Assembly (NCBI RefSeq): GCF_003151075.1
Contig: NZ_CP029482.1
Span: 3,534,001 to 3,598,000, forward strand
DNA: 64,000 nucleotides
Reading direction: 5' to 3'
Source: Pseudomonas sp. 31-12
GTDB taxonomy: Bacteria > Pseudomonadota > Gammaproteobacteria > Pseudomonadales > Pseudomonadaceae
Position numbers and translations under genes: made by a program. The notes under the pieces were generated by a model. The model was not told the origin of the DNA, searched no databases, and was given only the letters and a program-made list of their open reading frames with translations. Shown here piece after piece: positions 1-8,080 of this stretch. How positions within the stretch are numbered: the first letter of the stretch is position 1; each line of letters starts with the position of its first letter.

Positions 1-1
1 T

Positions 2-1855
2 TGGCATGTAATGACCGAAGCGGCGGCAGAGGTAGGCCCCGCGCTGTTCTTCTGTTTGTTGATCATCACCCTGTCGTTCATTCCGGTGTTCACGTTGGAA
101 GCTCAGGAAGGACGGTTGTTCGGCCCTTTGGCTTTCACCAAGACCTACGCCATGGCGGCAGCGGCGGGATTGTCAGTGACCTTGGTGCCAGTGCTGATGG
201 GCTACTGGATTCGAGGACGAATTCCCAGTGAACATCAGAATCCGTTGAACCGGTGGTTGATTCGGATCTATCAGCCAGCCCTGGACGCAGTCTTGCGTCG
301 ACCAAAGATCACTCTGCTGGTGGCGCTATTGGTTTTTGTCAGTGCGCTATGGCCAATGTCTCGCTTGGGTGGCGAGTTTCTCCCCCCGTTGGACGAGGGT
401 GACCTGCTCTATATGCCTTCAGCTCTACCGGGATTGTCGGCGCAGAAAGCGGCACAACTGCTGCAACAGACTGACCGTCTGATCAAGACCGTGCCTGAAG
501 TCGAACACGTCTTCGGTAAAGCGGGGCGCGCTGAAACCGCCACCGACCCCGCACCGCTGGAGATGTTCGAAACCACCATCCAATTCAAGCCGCACGAGCA
601 ATGGCGTCCAGGCATGACCCAGGAAAAGTTGGTGGAAGAACTGGATCGAGTGGTACGAGTCCCTGGGCTGACGAATATCTGGATACCACCGATTCGCAAC
701 CGTATCGACATGCTGGCTACGGGTATCAAGAGTCCAATTGGGGTGAAAGTTGCCGGCACCAACCTGACGGAGATCGATGCCGCTACTCAGGCGGTCGAGC
801 GGGTGGCAAAGGATGTGCCCGGTGTCAGTTCGGCTCTGGCTGAGCGACTGACCGGTGGCCGCTATATCGACGTGGATATCGACCGCAAGGCCGCCGCCCG
901 CTACGGACTGAATATCGCCGATGTGCAGTCCATTGTGGCCGGCGCTATCGGCGGTGAAAACGTCGGGGAGACCATTGAAGGGCTTGCACGCTTCCCGATC
1001 AACGTCCGTTACCCCCGTGAGTGGCGTGACTCGCTAGGCGCTTTGGAGCAGTTGCCAATCTACACACCGCTAGGTAGCCAGATCACCCTCGGCACGGTAG
1101 CGAAGGTCACGGTCACTGACGGGCCGCCAATGCTCAAGAGCGAGAACGCACGGCCTTCAGGCTGGGTGTATATCGATGTGCGTGGTCGGGACATTGCTTC
1201 TGTGGTCGCCGATCTACGCCAGGTCGTCAATGAGCAGGTCAAGTTGCAGCCCGGCATGAGCCTGAGTTACTCAGGGCAGTTCGAATTTCTGGAACGGGCT
1301 AACGCACGCCTCAAACTGGTGGTGCCTGCCACGCTGTTGATCATCTTCGTGCTGCTCTACCTGACTTTTGCCCGCTTCGATGAGGCGTTGTTGATCATGG
1401 CCACGTTGCCATTCGCATTGACTGGCGGGGCATGGTTCCTCTATCTGTTGGGGTTCAACCTGTCGGTCGCAACCGGGGTCGGCTTTATCGCACTGGCCGG
1501 TGTTTCTGCCGAATTTGGCGTGATCATGCTGCTCTACCTGAAGAACGCCTGGGCCGAACGTGAAGACCTCGGCGACAACACTGAGCGTGGGCTGGTTGCG
1601 GCCATTCGCGAAGGCGCTGTGCAGCGCGTTCGACCCAAGGCCATGACCGTTGCCGTGATCATTGCCGGCCTTTTACCCATATTGTTGGGCAGCGGTACTG
1701 GTAGCGAAGTGATGAGCCGCATCGCCGCGCCTATGGTCGGCGGCATGATCACGGCACCCTTGCTTTCCCTGTTTGTCATTCCGGCAGCCTATCGCCTGAT
1801 GCGTCGCCGGCACCTCATAGTTGAACCCATCAGCTCTCAAGGAAAAGTCATATGA
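2..1855 (+). CDS. cusA: CusA-like heavy-metal efflux RND pump, 3' part
   Basis: This is the C-terminal part of an inner-membrane RND proton antiporter that moves Cu(I)/Ag(I) through a tripartite envelope complex. The reading frame is open from base 2, so the true start lies before the window; the ATG at 11 sits inside the conserved stretch EVGPALF and is not a start. Visible features are the membrane-linker region with [12 protein letters not shown], a large periplasmic domain and a C-terminal block of hydrophobic helices ending in MRRR. Three methionine contexts match the CusA metal site as I know it: LLYMPS, PLEMFET and NRIDML. That favours copper/silver over zinc/cobalt (CzcA) as substrate. 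Its stop overlaps the start of the following CusF-like gene by ATGA, so the two are translationally coupled. The family assignment is secure; the metal specificity is inferred from the methionines. Confidence 0.93.
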   Translation, partial: WHVMTEAAAEVGPALFFCLLIITLSFIPVFTLEAQEGRLFGPLAFTKTYAMAAAAGLSVTLVPVLMGYWIRGRIPSEHQNPLNRWLIRIYQPALDAVLRRPKITLLVALLVFVSALWPMSRLGGEFLPPLDEGDLLYMPSALPGLSAQKAAQLLQQTDRLIKTVPEVEHVFGKAGRAETATDPAPLEMFETTIQFKPHEQWRPGMTQEKLVEELDRVVRVPGLTNIWIPPIRNRIDMLATGIKSPIGVKVAGTNLTEIDAATQAVERVAKDVPGVSSALAERLTGGRYIDVDIDRKAAARYGLNIADVQSIVAGAIGGENVGETIEGLARFPINVRYPREWRDSLGALEQLPIYTPLGSQITLGTVAKVTVTDGPPMLKSENARPSGWVYIDVRGRDIASVVADLRQVVNEQVKLQPGMSLSYSGQFEFLERANARLKLVVPATLLIIFVLLYLTFARFDEALLIMATLPFALTGGAWFLYLLGFNLSVATGVGFIALAGVSAEFGVIMLLYLKNAWAEREDLGDNTERGLVAAIREGAVQRVRPKAMTVAVIIAGLLPILLGSGTGSEVMSRIAAPMVGGMITAPLLSLFVIPAAYRLMRRRHLIVEPISSQGKVI

Positions 1856-2202
1856 AATTGGCCATGATTGCAGTTGCTAGCACCGTAATTACGCTGTCTC
1901 TTTCTGCCCTGGCAGAGGACATGCCGGGCATGAAAATGGACGGTATGGAGGGCATGCAGATGGAGCAGGAAACAAAACAGGCTCCAGTCGCTAAAGCCGA
2001 GGGGACGATCAAGGCTATAGATACTACGAAACATACGGTGACCATCTCCCACGGAGCTGTTCCAGCCGTACAGTGGCCGCCGATGACTATGGCTTTTTCC
2101 GTAAAGGAGGATCAGCTGACAGGGCTGATGGCCGGAGACCGTGTATCGTTTTCCTTTCGGCTAGATGGTGGCAAAGCCGCAATTGTTTCCATTAAAAAAT
2201 GA
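1852..2202 (+). CDS. cusF: CusF-like periplasmic copper/silver-binding protein
   Basis: A 116-residue exported protein starts with [21 protein letters not shown], a typical cleavable signal peptide. A methionine-rich stretch follows ([14 protein letters not shown]), and then a CusF-type OB-fold domain with the signature WPPMTMAF. In Escherichia coli CusF the equivalent Trp and two Met residues, plus a His from the preceding strand, bind Cu(I); here a His lies just upstream (ISHGA). The protein probably hands metal to the adjacent CusA-like pump. Its ATG overlaps the pump stop codon (ATGA). The Met-rich N-terminal linker could add a second metal site. Confidence 0.9.
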   Translation: MKLAMIAVASTVITLSLSALAEDMPGMKMDGMEGMQMEQETKQAPVAKAEGTIKAIDTTKHTVTISHGAVPAVQWPPMTMAFSVKEDQLTGLMAGDRVSFSFRLDGGKAAIVSIKK

Positions 2203-2589
2203 GACTGTAGTGATGAAAATTACCGGCACGCTCTGTCGCGCCGGTTTCTCCCCAACATTGAGCTGCACATTGTCGCCAACCTTGAAGTCGGGGTTGCTGC
2301 TGTCCTCACCCGCGTAGCAATCACACCCGGGTACCCGCCTGCGGCGCAGGCTGATTGAGACTCTGGAGGATAAAACTCGTGAAATCGCGTACCTGCTTGA
2401 TCGTGAATCGGGGGCTCCGCTTTAAAGCCTCATGACGGGGGCCTGATTTGTATAAGTCTCCCATGCTGTCGGGCGAGCGCCGATGAGCCGCGCGACAAGT
2501 TTGAAAGTTTTTTGCGGTTGGAGCGATATTCGCCTAACGCCCCGGGGGCGACTGACTGCAACGGTCGATCAGTCGCAGACGGTAGGTGC
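2203..2589. other. gene-poor stretch between cus genes and HAD gene
   Basis: About 390 bases without a convincing gene. A short open plus-strand stretch ending at the TAA at 2423-2425 reads like the charged C-terminal tail of a protein (ending RESGAPL) but has no start. A coding-like minus-strand stretch lies around 2215-2325. Both may be remnants marking the left edge of the accessory region. No promoter or attachment site could be identified with confidence. Confidence 0.4.
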
Positions 2590-3225
2590 TCACTGACGTT
2601 TGCAGCTCAGAACCATATCGCCGAATTCATTGAGGCTGCTGAAGTCTTTACCGCCCTGTCGGTTCAGAAGAAACCCCGGTATGCCCACGGCGTTGGGGCC
2701 ATCACGGTCACATTTTTCAGAATCGCCGATCATGACCACATTGTCGCCTCCAGAGTAGTAGCTGGTGTCTGCTCCCAAAAGCTCACATGTGCCCCTGTAA
2801 AAGAAAGGCTCGGGCTTCATGGCCCCGAGCGCGAAGCTGAAGCCGTACGCATCCACAGTCGGGAACAGCCGCCGAATAGGCCACGCGTAAGGTGCAGCTA
2901 AATTCGACGCAACAGCTGTTTTGATGCCCTCAGCCTGCAGCTTTTCGACCGCGCGAAGACCATCTTCGAACGCTTCAATGCTCTGAAGATCGGCCTCTAG
3001 ATCTCCTTCAATATCAGCCATGTGGGCTGAGTGGATTTTGATTCCAAACAGCTCTGCTGCCTCGGCCAAATTCAGGTTACGAGTCAGGATTTGACGAAGG
3101 TCGTCTGGGTGGGTCCGGCGCCCTTGTCGAGTACCTTCTCTCAAAATTTGGCGATAGGGGTGTCGGCCTTGGGGAATCTGAAGGAGGGTGCCGAAGGCGT
3201 CGAATAGAACGAATTTGATAGGCAT
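2590..3225 (-). CDS. HAD-superfamily hydrolase
   Basis: A 211-residue haloacid-dehalogenase-type protein. The nucleophile motif is FDAFGTLL (Asp9), the form seen in the 2-haloacid dehalogenase/phosphatase branch. Motif II is the Ser in VASNLA, motif III is the Lys in GAMKPEPF, and motif IV is GDSEKCDRDG, followed by GAxxAG-like NAVGIPGF. The cap between motifs I and II is helical. All four HAD catalytic elements are present, so it is probably an active phosphatase or dehalogenase; the substrate cannot be told from sequence. The ATG at 3225 is chosen because MPIKFVLFDAFGT puts the nucleophile at the usual distance; the longer reading frame upstream has no family resemblance. It stands alone on the minus strand. 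Confidence 0.8.
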   Translation of the reverse strand: MPIKFVLFDAFGTLLQIPQGRHPYRQILREGTRQGRRTHPDDLRQILTRNLNLAEAAELFGIKIHSAHMADIEGDLEADLQSIEAFEDGLRAVEKLQAEGIKTAVASNLAAPYAWPIRRLFPTVDAYGFSFALGAMKPEPFFYRGTCELLGADTSYYSGGDNVVMIGDSEKCDRDGPNAVGIPGFLLNRQGGKDFSSLNEFGDMVLSCKRQ

Positions 3226-3476
3226 CTGGGCGCTTGAGTGGATGGCGGGGACGAAGCCGACCCGCAACATGGGCAGAATATCTTGGATCAACAATGAGTG
3301 GTGGTGGGCCGCTCCTCAAGCGTTGTGCACGCAACGTTTCAACCGCGAGCTTCCAGATCTCACCCTTTCTCGGAATCGTCATCGAGATGCGAGCTCCAAT
3401 TGGGATGGCCCTGAATAGTCACTGAGAACTTCGGGTGCTTGTTAATTCGGACGCTGGGAAGTTCATCATCTGTCCG

Positions 3477-3650
3477 CTATATGCCCTTATCCCACGAATT
3501 TTTAAGATGCTGAGCCAAAGCCTCCTTCAATTCAAGCAACGCCTCTCGCAGTCGTGAATCCTCACGAGCATCGCCTGAGTTCGGATTGAACGTTTCAACG
3601 TGCCTGAGTAAAGCTTCGGTGTCGTTTGTGTTGAGATCAAAAACAATCAT
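3477..3650 (-). CDS. small protein of unknown function (57 aa)
   Basis: A short reading frame running from ATG at 3650 to TAG at 3477, translating to 57 residues beginning MIVFDLNTNDTEALLRHVET and ending with an amphipathic helix (LREALLELKEALAQHL). The composition is protein-like: acidic/leucine-rich, with no Arg/Pro/Ser excess of the kind shadow frames show. It lies 33 bases downstream of the antitoxin-like gene on the same strand, so the two could be co-transcribed. I recognise no family. It is too short to be a RES or GNAT toxin. Confidence 0.5.
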   Translation of the reverse strand: MIVFDLNTNDTEALLRHVETFNPNSGDAREDSRLREALLELKEALAQHLKNSWDKGI

Positions 3651-3683
3651 GTTGAGTTCGAGGATTTGGGGGAGAGGCTCGCA

Positions 3684-3875
3684 TTAGCAGGCGAATCCGT
3701 GACTGAGTTTTTCGAGCTCAGCCTTTACGAGTTCGTATCCCGCTTCAGTGGAAGCGAGTTCCAATGGTGTGCTGCCACTTAAGGCGATTTTCGGTTGGTG
3801 CAGCCAGGTATCGGCTTTGTCTTTGTTGCCAAATACCAGCTCGGCTTGAAGCTGAATCAGCTCGACGTAATTCAT
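3684..3875 (-). CDS. MbcA/ParS/Xre-type antitoxin toxin-binding domain (DUF2384), short
   Basis: A 63-residue protein matching the C-terminal toxin-binding domain of Xre/MbcA/ParS antitoxins. The telling motif is TWLHQPKIALSGSTPLELAST followed by EAGYELVKAELEKLSHG (family pattern: WL..PN.AL.G.TPLEL..T..G...V...L..I..G). Full-length family members have an Xre-like N-terminal domain of about 60-80 residues before this; here only a short helix (MNYVELIQLQAELVFGNKDKA) precedes it, so the DNA-binding half is missing or never existed. No RES-domain or other known toxin partner lies next to it; the only same-strand neighbour is the 57-residue gene downstream. It may be an orphan or solitary anti-toxin. 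Confidence 0.65.
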   Translation of the reverse strand: MNYVELIQLQAELVFGNKDKADTWLHQPKIALSGSTPLELASTEAGYELVKAELEKLSHGFAC

Positions 3876-3914
3876 TTTCGGGCCCTCGGGCGACTCACCG
3901 ACGTTCGTTCGGTA

Positions 3915-4433
3915 TCAGTTGGCGGTCGACGTCGATGCTGGGGCCTTGGCGCAATATTCGCGAAACGCCTTGATGCCACGCGTGATGATCAATATTGGCT
4001 TAACCATGTAGCGATAGCTGACGAACAGATTGAGCGCGATCCAGGCTAGCTGGTAGGACGAGCCGTGAAATCCTCCGTGGTGCGTGCTGTTTTGCCAGAA
4101 GCCATAAGCAACAAATATAGTAAAGATGGCGACCGCCAGAGGCAGGATCCCTAGCCTTCCTAGGGAGACGCCAATGAAGGGAATCGTGACCACCGAACGA
4201 ACAGGCTCTCCGGCTACCTGAATGGCCCAGATTCTGTTGACCTTGTCTTTGCCCAGTTGAGCCGTCACTCGAACCCGATCCCCTGCCTTCACATGAGCGT
4301 CCAGCACATCTGGGATCTCGATCGGTTCGAGTTTTTTGCCGTCAATTTTCCAAAAATGGTAGCTCACCATGTCGCCGCCGAAGCCGCGCGATTTCTCGTC
4401 GAGCCGGCCGTCTACGATCTGCATTTCCTTCAT
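3915..4433 (-). CDS. membrane protein with N-terminal soluble OB-like domain
   Basis: A 172-residue protein. The first ~90 residues are soluble and beta-rich, with GDRVRVTAQLGKDKVNRIWAIQV resembling a small OB/barrel nucleic-acid or ligand fold. Two hydrophobic segments follow (around GILPLAVAIFTIFVAYGFW and LAWIALNLFVSYRYMVKP), and the tail is basic to polar. The start at 4433 is chosen for its SD-like AGGGA six bases upstream; a longer frame reaches 4469. It is transcribed away from the XRE regulator gene, and the two candidate operators sit in the shared promoter region, so it is probably a target of that regulator. I do not recognise the function; similar soluble-plus-2TM layouts occur in toxins and membrane effectors, but that is only an analogy. 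Confidence 0.6.
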   Translation of the reverse strand: MKEMQIVDGRLDEKSRGFGGDMVSYHFWKIDGKKLEPIEIPDVLDAHVKAGDRVRVTAQLGKDKVNRIWAIQVAGEPVRSVVTIPFIGVSLGRLGILPLAVAIFTIFVAYGFWQNSTHHGGFHGSSYQLAWIALNLFVSYRYMVKPILIITRGIKAFREYCAKAPASTSTAN

Positions 4434-4489
4434 CTTGAGTCCCTGTCCGAGCGCTTGGAGTGATGGCAAAAGGATATTTCTGCCAAATA

Positions 4490-4537
4490 CTAAGGATTAC
4501 TTAGTATGCGGGCAAACCGAATCTAAGAATCTCTTAG
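4490..4537. promoter_or_regulatory. paired palindromes CTAAG-N5-CTTAG, candidate XRE operators
   Basis: Two perfect palindromic half-site pairs occur in the divergent promoter region: CTAAGGATTACTTAG at 4490-4504 and CTAAGAATCTCTTAG at 4523-4537. Each is CTAAG, five bases, CTTAG. Their centres are 33 bp apart, about three helical turns, as expected for two repressor dimers on one DNA face. They lie 20-67 bases upstream of the XRE gene start and 57-104 bases upstream of the membrane-protein start. The arrangement fits autoregulation and control of the divergent gene; the binding itself is inference. Confidence 0.65.
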
Positions 4538-4556
4538 CCTTTTGCGGCGAGAGAAA

Positions 4557-4862
4557 ATGGGTACGTTCGGCAAGCGTTTGAAAGAGGCGCGCAAGGCAAG
4601 AGGGTTTTCACAGGAGCGTTTGGGGATTGAGGCGGGCATTGAGCCGGCCACAGCTTCGGCGCGGATGTCTCAATACGAAAAGGGCGTTCACCTGCCTGGT
4701 GAAAGCATTGTGAAGCAGATTGCGACGGTGCTGGATCTACCCGTGGCGTATTTTTATTGCGCAAACGACGATGAAGCTCATCTGCTGCAATGCTTTCATT
4801 GCCTGAAACAAGATGATCGAAAACAAGTGGTCGAATTGGCCGAGAGCCTTGCTTTCAGTTAA
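4557..4862 (+). CDS. XRE-family HTH transcriptional regulator
   Basis: A 101-residue protein that is essentially one Cro/C1-type helix-turn-helix domain followed by a short helical tail. The HTH runs from GKRLKEARKARGFSQERLG through MSQYEKGVHLPGESIVKQIATVLDLPVAYFY, the classic five-helix XRE layout. The start is the ATG at 4557, preceded by GGCGAGAG; a TTG 15 bases upstream is also in frame. It is probably a small DNA-binding repressor acting on the two CTAAG/CTTAG palindromes just upstream, thereby controlling itself and the divergent membrane protein. The tail (LLQCFHCLKQDDRKQVVELAESLA) may mediate dimerisation. Confidence 0.88.
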   Translation: MGTFGKRLKEARKARGFSQERLGIEAGIEPATASARMSQYEKGVHLPGESIVKQIATVLDLPVAYFYCANDDEAHLLQCFHCLKQDDRKQVVELAESLAFS

Positions 4863-5148
4863 TGATGCCCATCCGTTAGATTGGCAAGCTTTCCAAATGG
4901 CCTCCGCGCTACTGACAACGGCGCCTTTTCTTCGTTGTCGGGTGAATCGTCACGAACGCCATGTGAATTTAAGCCGGACACAGGTGTTCCCTCCGCGAGC
5001 GGTGCTGGGAGTGTTGGCAGTATTTTGGCTGAATCTGGATATCGGCGTGTGATTTCGGAGGGCGGCTGGCAACGACAATAGGCGCTCATTTATACAATTG
5101 CCGAGCCAGCTGAAATATTCACATCGCTTGATTCAAGGAGTTTTCTGA

Positions 5149-5829
5149 ATGCTGGTGCAAGAGGCAGTGAGCTTTACTAAAGAGGATCAACGGATCCTGG
5201 ATTCTTTGATGCCTGGACAGGAGGGATGGCACACGCCGAGTGATCTGGAGTGCTTGCCCACCTGCCCATATTCAAGTCGGTGTGACGGCCATGGGCCGGC
5301 AAAGAAAGTTTGCTCAGATGATTGGAGACGAGCGCGATGGGATGAAGATTCCTCCAAGGTCTTCGTGCATGTCCTGAAGAACTTTGATTTTTACAACCAG
5401 GGCGATTTATTGCATTTAACCACCCAATCAAATCAAGTAGCGGGGCTTCATTTCAAATTCCTGAAAGCAAGGGAAAGCTTGGTTGCCCCGGAGTATGCGG
5501 AAGGATCTCTGCAAATGACCACGCATCGTCGGCGTGAGCGAGCCAAAGGTGTTTCTCTGCAGCTGAAGAACGAGCGTTTTTCCCAAACAGAAAAGCTTGA
5601 GTGTGAGGCGTGTGGCGTTGATTTTTACGCGCTTTACGGCACGGATGGCTTTCGGGTAATTGAATGCCATCACCAGATCCCACTGGCTCATGCTGACCAT
5701 AAAGGGAAAACCAATGTGGAGGATTTAGCGTTGCTATGCGCGAATTGCCATAGGCTCGCTCACACATCGGAGTCACTGTATCTAACTCAGGCTTTGCGCC
5801 AATACGTTCAGGGGAAGGCAGGTAAATAA
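5149..5829 (+). CDS. HNH endonuclease
   Basis: A 226-residue protein with a C-terminal HNH/treble-clef nuclease domain: structural Cys pair C152-x-x-C155 (CEACG), catalytic ECHHQIPLAH around His174-His175, and the second zinc pair C197-x-x-C200 (LLCANCHRLAH). The N-terminal ~140 residues hold a Cys-rich patch (CLPTCPYSSRCDGHG) and a region like those that recognise modified DNA in McrA-type HNH restriction enzymes, but no specific domain was recognised. The ATG is preceded by GGAG at good spacing. It stands alone and is followed by a strong hairpin. Likely role: DNA cleavage in defence against foreign DNA; target and modification dependence are unknown. Confidence 0.85.
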   Translation: MLVQEAVSFTKEDQRILDSLMPGQEGWHTPSDLECLPTCPYSSRCDGHGPAKKVCSDDWRRARWDEDSSKVFVHVLKNFDFYNQGDLLHLTTQSNQVAGLHFKFLKARESLVAPEYAEGSLQMTTHRRRERAKGVSLQLKNERFSQTEKLECEACGVDFYALYGTDGFRVIECHHQIPLAHADHKGKTNVEDLALLCANCHRLAHTSESLYLTQALRQYVQGKAGK

Positions 5830-5830
5830 T

Positions 5831-5872
5831 GGAAGTCTCAGCGCGGCTTTAGAACCGCGCTGAGCGTCTTCC
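5831..5872. terminator. strong hairpin between convergent genes
   Basis: A perfect 10-bp stem CTCAGCGCGG/CCGCGCTGAG (5837-5846 and 5855-5864) with loop CTTTAGAA is extended by an outer GGAAG/CTTCC pairing (5831-5835, 5868-5872). It begins two bases after the HNH gene stop. There is no T-tract, so it may act as an mRNA-end hairpin or a weak bidirectional terminator for the HNH gene and the convergent gene ending at 5970. Confidence 0.7.
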
Positions 5873-5969
5873 CTGCATGCTCCCATTCGTATCCCAGGGA
5901 GATACTGGGTATCAAATCTTCTTGGGTTAACCCAGGCCATCAGGTGGGTTTTGCGCTGCGTTTGCGTTC

Positions 5970-6779
5970 TCACGCTCGATTGTATGAGGGAGAGATATGG
6001 TTCATTAGCTCTTCAAATTCTCCTTCAGAGGCCGAATACAGCGGTTCGAATTGCCCCTCATCTCCCGCAAAGACATATTGAGAACAGCGACACGCGTCTG
6101 CGTCCTCTTCACAGTTTTGGCAGGGGGAGGAGCAAATTTCTATCATTCGATCGATCGCCGTCGAAGGGTCAAAAGGATCGTAGGTATCGGAGTAACCCCC
6201 ATGCCAAATGATCACTTCACCTTTGGCAAATTCCAGCACACTCTCTGCACTGTCGAACTCCCAATTAGCCAAAGCCCTTAGCGCTGGCAGAAGCACAACC
6301 CGGCAATAGTCGAATCGGTAGTTTTCCAGATGACATAGCACGCAACCCTCATCCTCCACTAAGCTCTGAAAAGAAATCTGCCCGTAGCGCTCACCAAGGC
6401 TCTTGTATCGCCGAGGATCAACTCGAATATGTTTGAGCGCATTGTTGATCGCATCGATCAACTCCATTTTGCGGTTACTCAGATACGCACCCGATACCGC
6501 GAATTTTTCGTCAAAGGACTTCACGAGATCAGTGCGACTTTCTTTTATCCCGGCGGCCGATCGGATGGCCTGCAAGTAGTCAACACTGTGGGCCACAATC
6601 AAATTCACTCCAAAAGCCTGATGGAGCAAAACCTCATTGTTTCTTACTTTCGCCTCCAACTCTTCCTTTGCAGGCTCAAGGATGAATTCAATGTAGTGTT
6701 TGTAATCGTCGCAGGCGTCTCGGATAGAGGAGGTCATTTCGACCACTGGCCGAGACGTCGAGTCATTGATGATTGCCAT
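5970..6779 (-). CDS. uncharacterised protein with Cys-rich C-terminal segment
   Basis: A 269-residue protein of no family I recognise. It is mainly helical, with an N-terminal bundle (to about residue 125) containing the stretch INNALKHIRVD, which is HEPN-like in feel but lacks a clear Rx4-6H motif. The second half has FxxLVEDEGCVLCHLENYRFDYCRVVLLPALR and a cluster CQNCEEDADACRC near residues 225-240 that could bind a metal. Codon use and composition look genuine, and there is a clear ATG at 6779. It converges on the HNH gene. A defence role is suggested only by its position. Confidence 0.6.
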   Translation of the reverse strand: MAIINDSTSRPVVEMTSSIRDACDDYKHYIEFILEPAKEELEAKVRNNEVLLHQAFGVNLIVAHSVDYLQAIRSAAGIKESRTDLVKSFDEKFAVSGAYLSNRKMELIDAINNALKHIRVDPRRYKSLGERYGQISFQSLVEDEGCVLCHLENYRFDYCRVVLLPALRALANWEFDSAESVLEFAKGEVIIWHGGYSDTYDPFDPSTAIDRMIEICSSPCQNCEEDADACRCSQYVFAGDEGQFEPLYSASEGEFEELMNHISPSYNRA

Positions 6780-6950
6780 TGAGTTTCCTTGTTTATTCGA
6801 GGTCAGGCGGCATCAGCGGACGCCGTCCGCCTTACACATCCCTCTGTGAGATACCGCTGACTGCCCACTGAATGATGTCACTTTTCGAAGGGAGTCAGAG
6901 GTGCTGACTCTATCCTCAAAATACGAATGGACAATTTGTGCTGTGCGATT

Positions 6951-7385
6951 TCAGTGGGTATTCATGCGCAGTGCTTTTGCGATGAAGCCCATTGATATCG
7001 CCATCCTCTTGACCCAGCGATAGGTGAGCGTCGGATTGGTCACCAGATGGTAACGATCATTGAGATCCTGAATTCGAACCAGGATCTGCTGGCGCTCGAT
7101 AGCGGAAAGATCCCGCTGCATCAGGTGTGCTTCCAATTTAGCCAGCTTGGCTTCGTACTCACGTGTCCAGGCGGGCCTTAGGTAGTTCTGAATCTTTTCC
7201 AGGTTCAGGTAGAGGACTCCAGCAGCCGAGAGCGTGATGGAACTCGTCACGATGGTCAGGTCACCTTGATTCCACAAGGTGGCGAGTGCCATACATGGCG
7301 ATAGTGCAACCAGACTTAGGTACAGCAGACGCTTTGGAGGATCTTTCCTGTCTTCCGGAGCCGTGCGCAGCAGAGCAGTGAACAT
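6951..7385 (-). CDS. two-TM membrane protein, SLATT-like layout
   Basis: A 144-residue protein with two closely spaced hydrophobic helices (LLYLSLVALSPCMALATLW and IVTSSITLSAAGVLYLNLE) followed by a charged helical cytoplasmic tail (EYEAKLAKLEAHLMQRD through LTYRWVKRM). Two TMs plus a helical tail is the layout of SLATT-type membrane effectors associated with nucleotide-signalling defence systems, but no diagnostic motif was seen, so this is analogy only. The start at 7385 has AAGGA seven bases upstream; a longer frame begins at 7424. No nucleotidyltransferase partner lies next to it. Confidence 0.55.
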   Translation of the reverse strand: MFTALLRTAPEDRKDPPKRLLYLSLVALSPCMALATLWNQGDLTIVTSSITLSAAGVLYLNLEKIQNYLRPAWTREYEAKLAKLEAHLMQRDLSAIERQQILVRIQDLNDRYHLVTNPTLTYRWVKRMAISMGFIAKALRMNTH

Positions 7386-7607
7386 GGATTCGTCCTTCAG
7401 TGGATTCGAAGCGGATGCTCTCATAAATTATTTGGCCAGAGAGGCCAGAATTTGTTACCGATTTTATGCATGGCCGCCGCTCTGCCAAAGCGCCACTCGC
7501 AGGCTTCTGAGACCGCTGACGGCAGTTATTTTCTCGATGACCTTCCGAAGCCCAGGTTGCCCGCGATTTCAGGCACTGCAAAGAATCAGCTAGGCACCAA
7601 AGCGCGT

Positions 7608-7871
7608 TCACAGCTTGTTGATTAACGCCTCTGTCAGCCGCCGAATTTCCCCAGCTGCATGCGAGTGCGCGTCGACGTCCGCAAAAGAATGGAAATAGCA
7701 ATAACCATTCAAGAACGCCCGGCTTTCATTGTAATGTTCGATAGCAACTTTGTATGAGGCCGTCATTTCGGTGGAGAGTATCGGGAAGTCCAGCGCTCGG
7801 TTCATCTGATAAATGCGCTCGCGACGCAGGGTCTGCGCACGCTCGGCTTGCTTCCCTTCGTGAAAGCCCAA
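7608..7871 (-). CDS. small uncharacterised protein
   Basis: An 87-residue helical protein beginning with TTG at 7871; the only in-frame ATG (MNRALDFPIL) would give 65 residues. It contains a patch of aromatic and His residues (NGYCYFHSFADVDAHSHAAGE) and ends in an amphipathic helix. I recognise no family. It is upstream of, and on the same strand as, the two-TM gene, but 222 bases separate them. It could be a short genuine gene or a 3' remnant of a longer one. Confidence 0.4.
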   Translation of the reverse strand: MGFHEGKQAERAQTLRRERIYQMNRALDFPILSTEMTASYKVAIEHYNESRAFLNGYCYFHSFADVDAHSHAAGEIRRLTEALINKL

Positions 7872-8080
7872 ATCTAGCTGGTCATTTGTTCAGGACTCTG
7901 GGTGATGGACAACGAAGAGGGACGTTGCCTGCAATGGCATGCAACGAATCCGAAAGCGACTAAGGCTCGATCCAGGTCGACTTCGGCTAGATTCAGCTAA
8001 ACCTGCTATTGAGGTACGATAGCTGACATGCGTTGCACCCAGGCAAATGTCCGGGAAACACCACTCCATGGAGGGAATCA

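Noticed and set aside
2215..2425. Coding-like fragments on both strands after cusF
   Set aside because: No start codons, too short, and no family could be assigned; treated as possible remnants.
3077..3382. Minus-strand frame starting MTIPRKGEIWKLAVETL
   Set aside because: The first ~25 residues look protein-like but the rest is Arg/Pro/Ser-rich and overlaps the HAD gene in another frame; at best a fragment.
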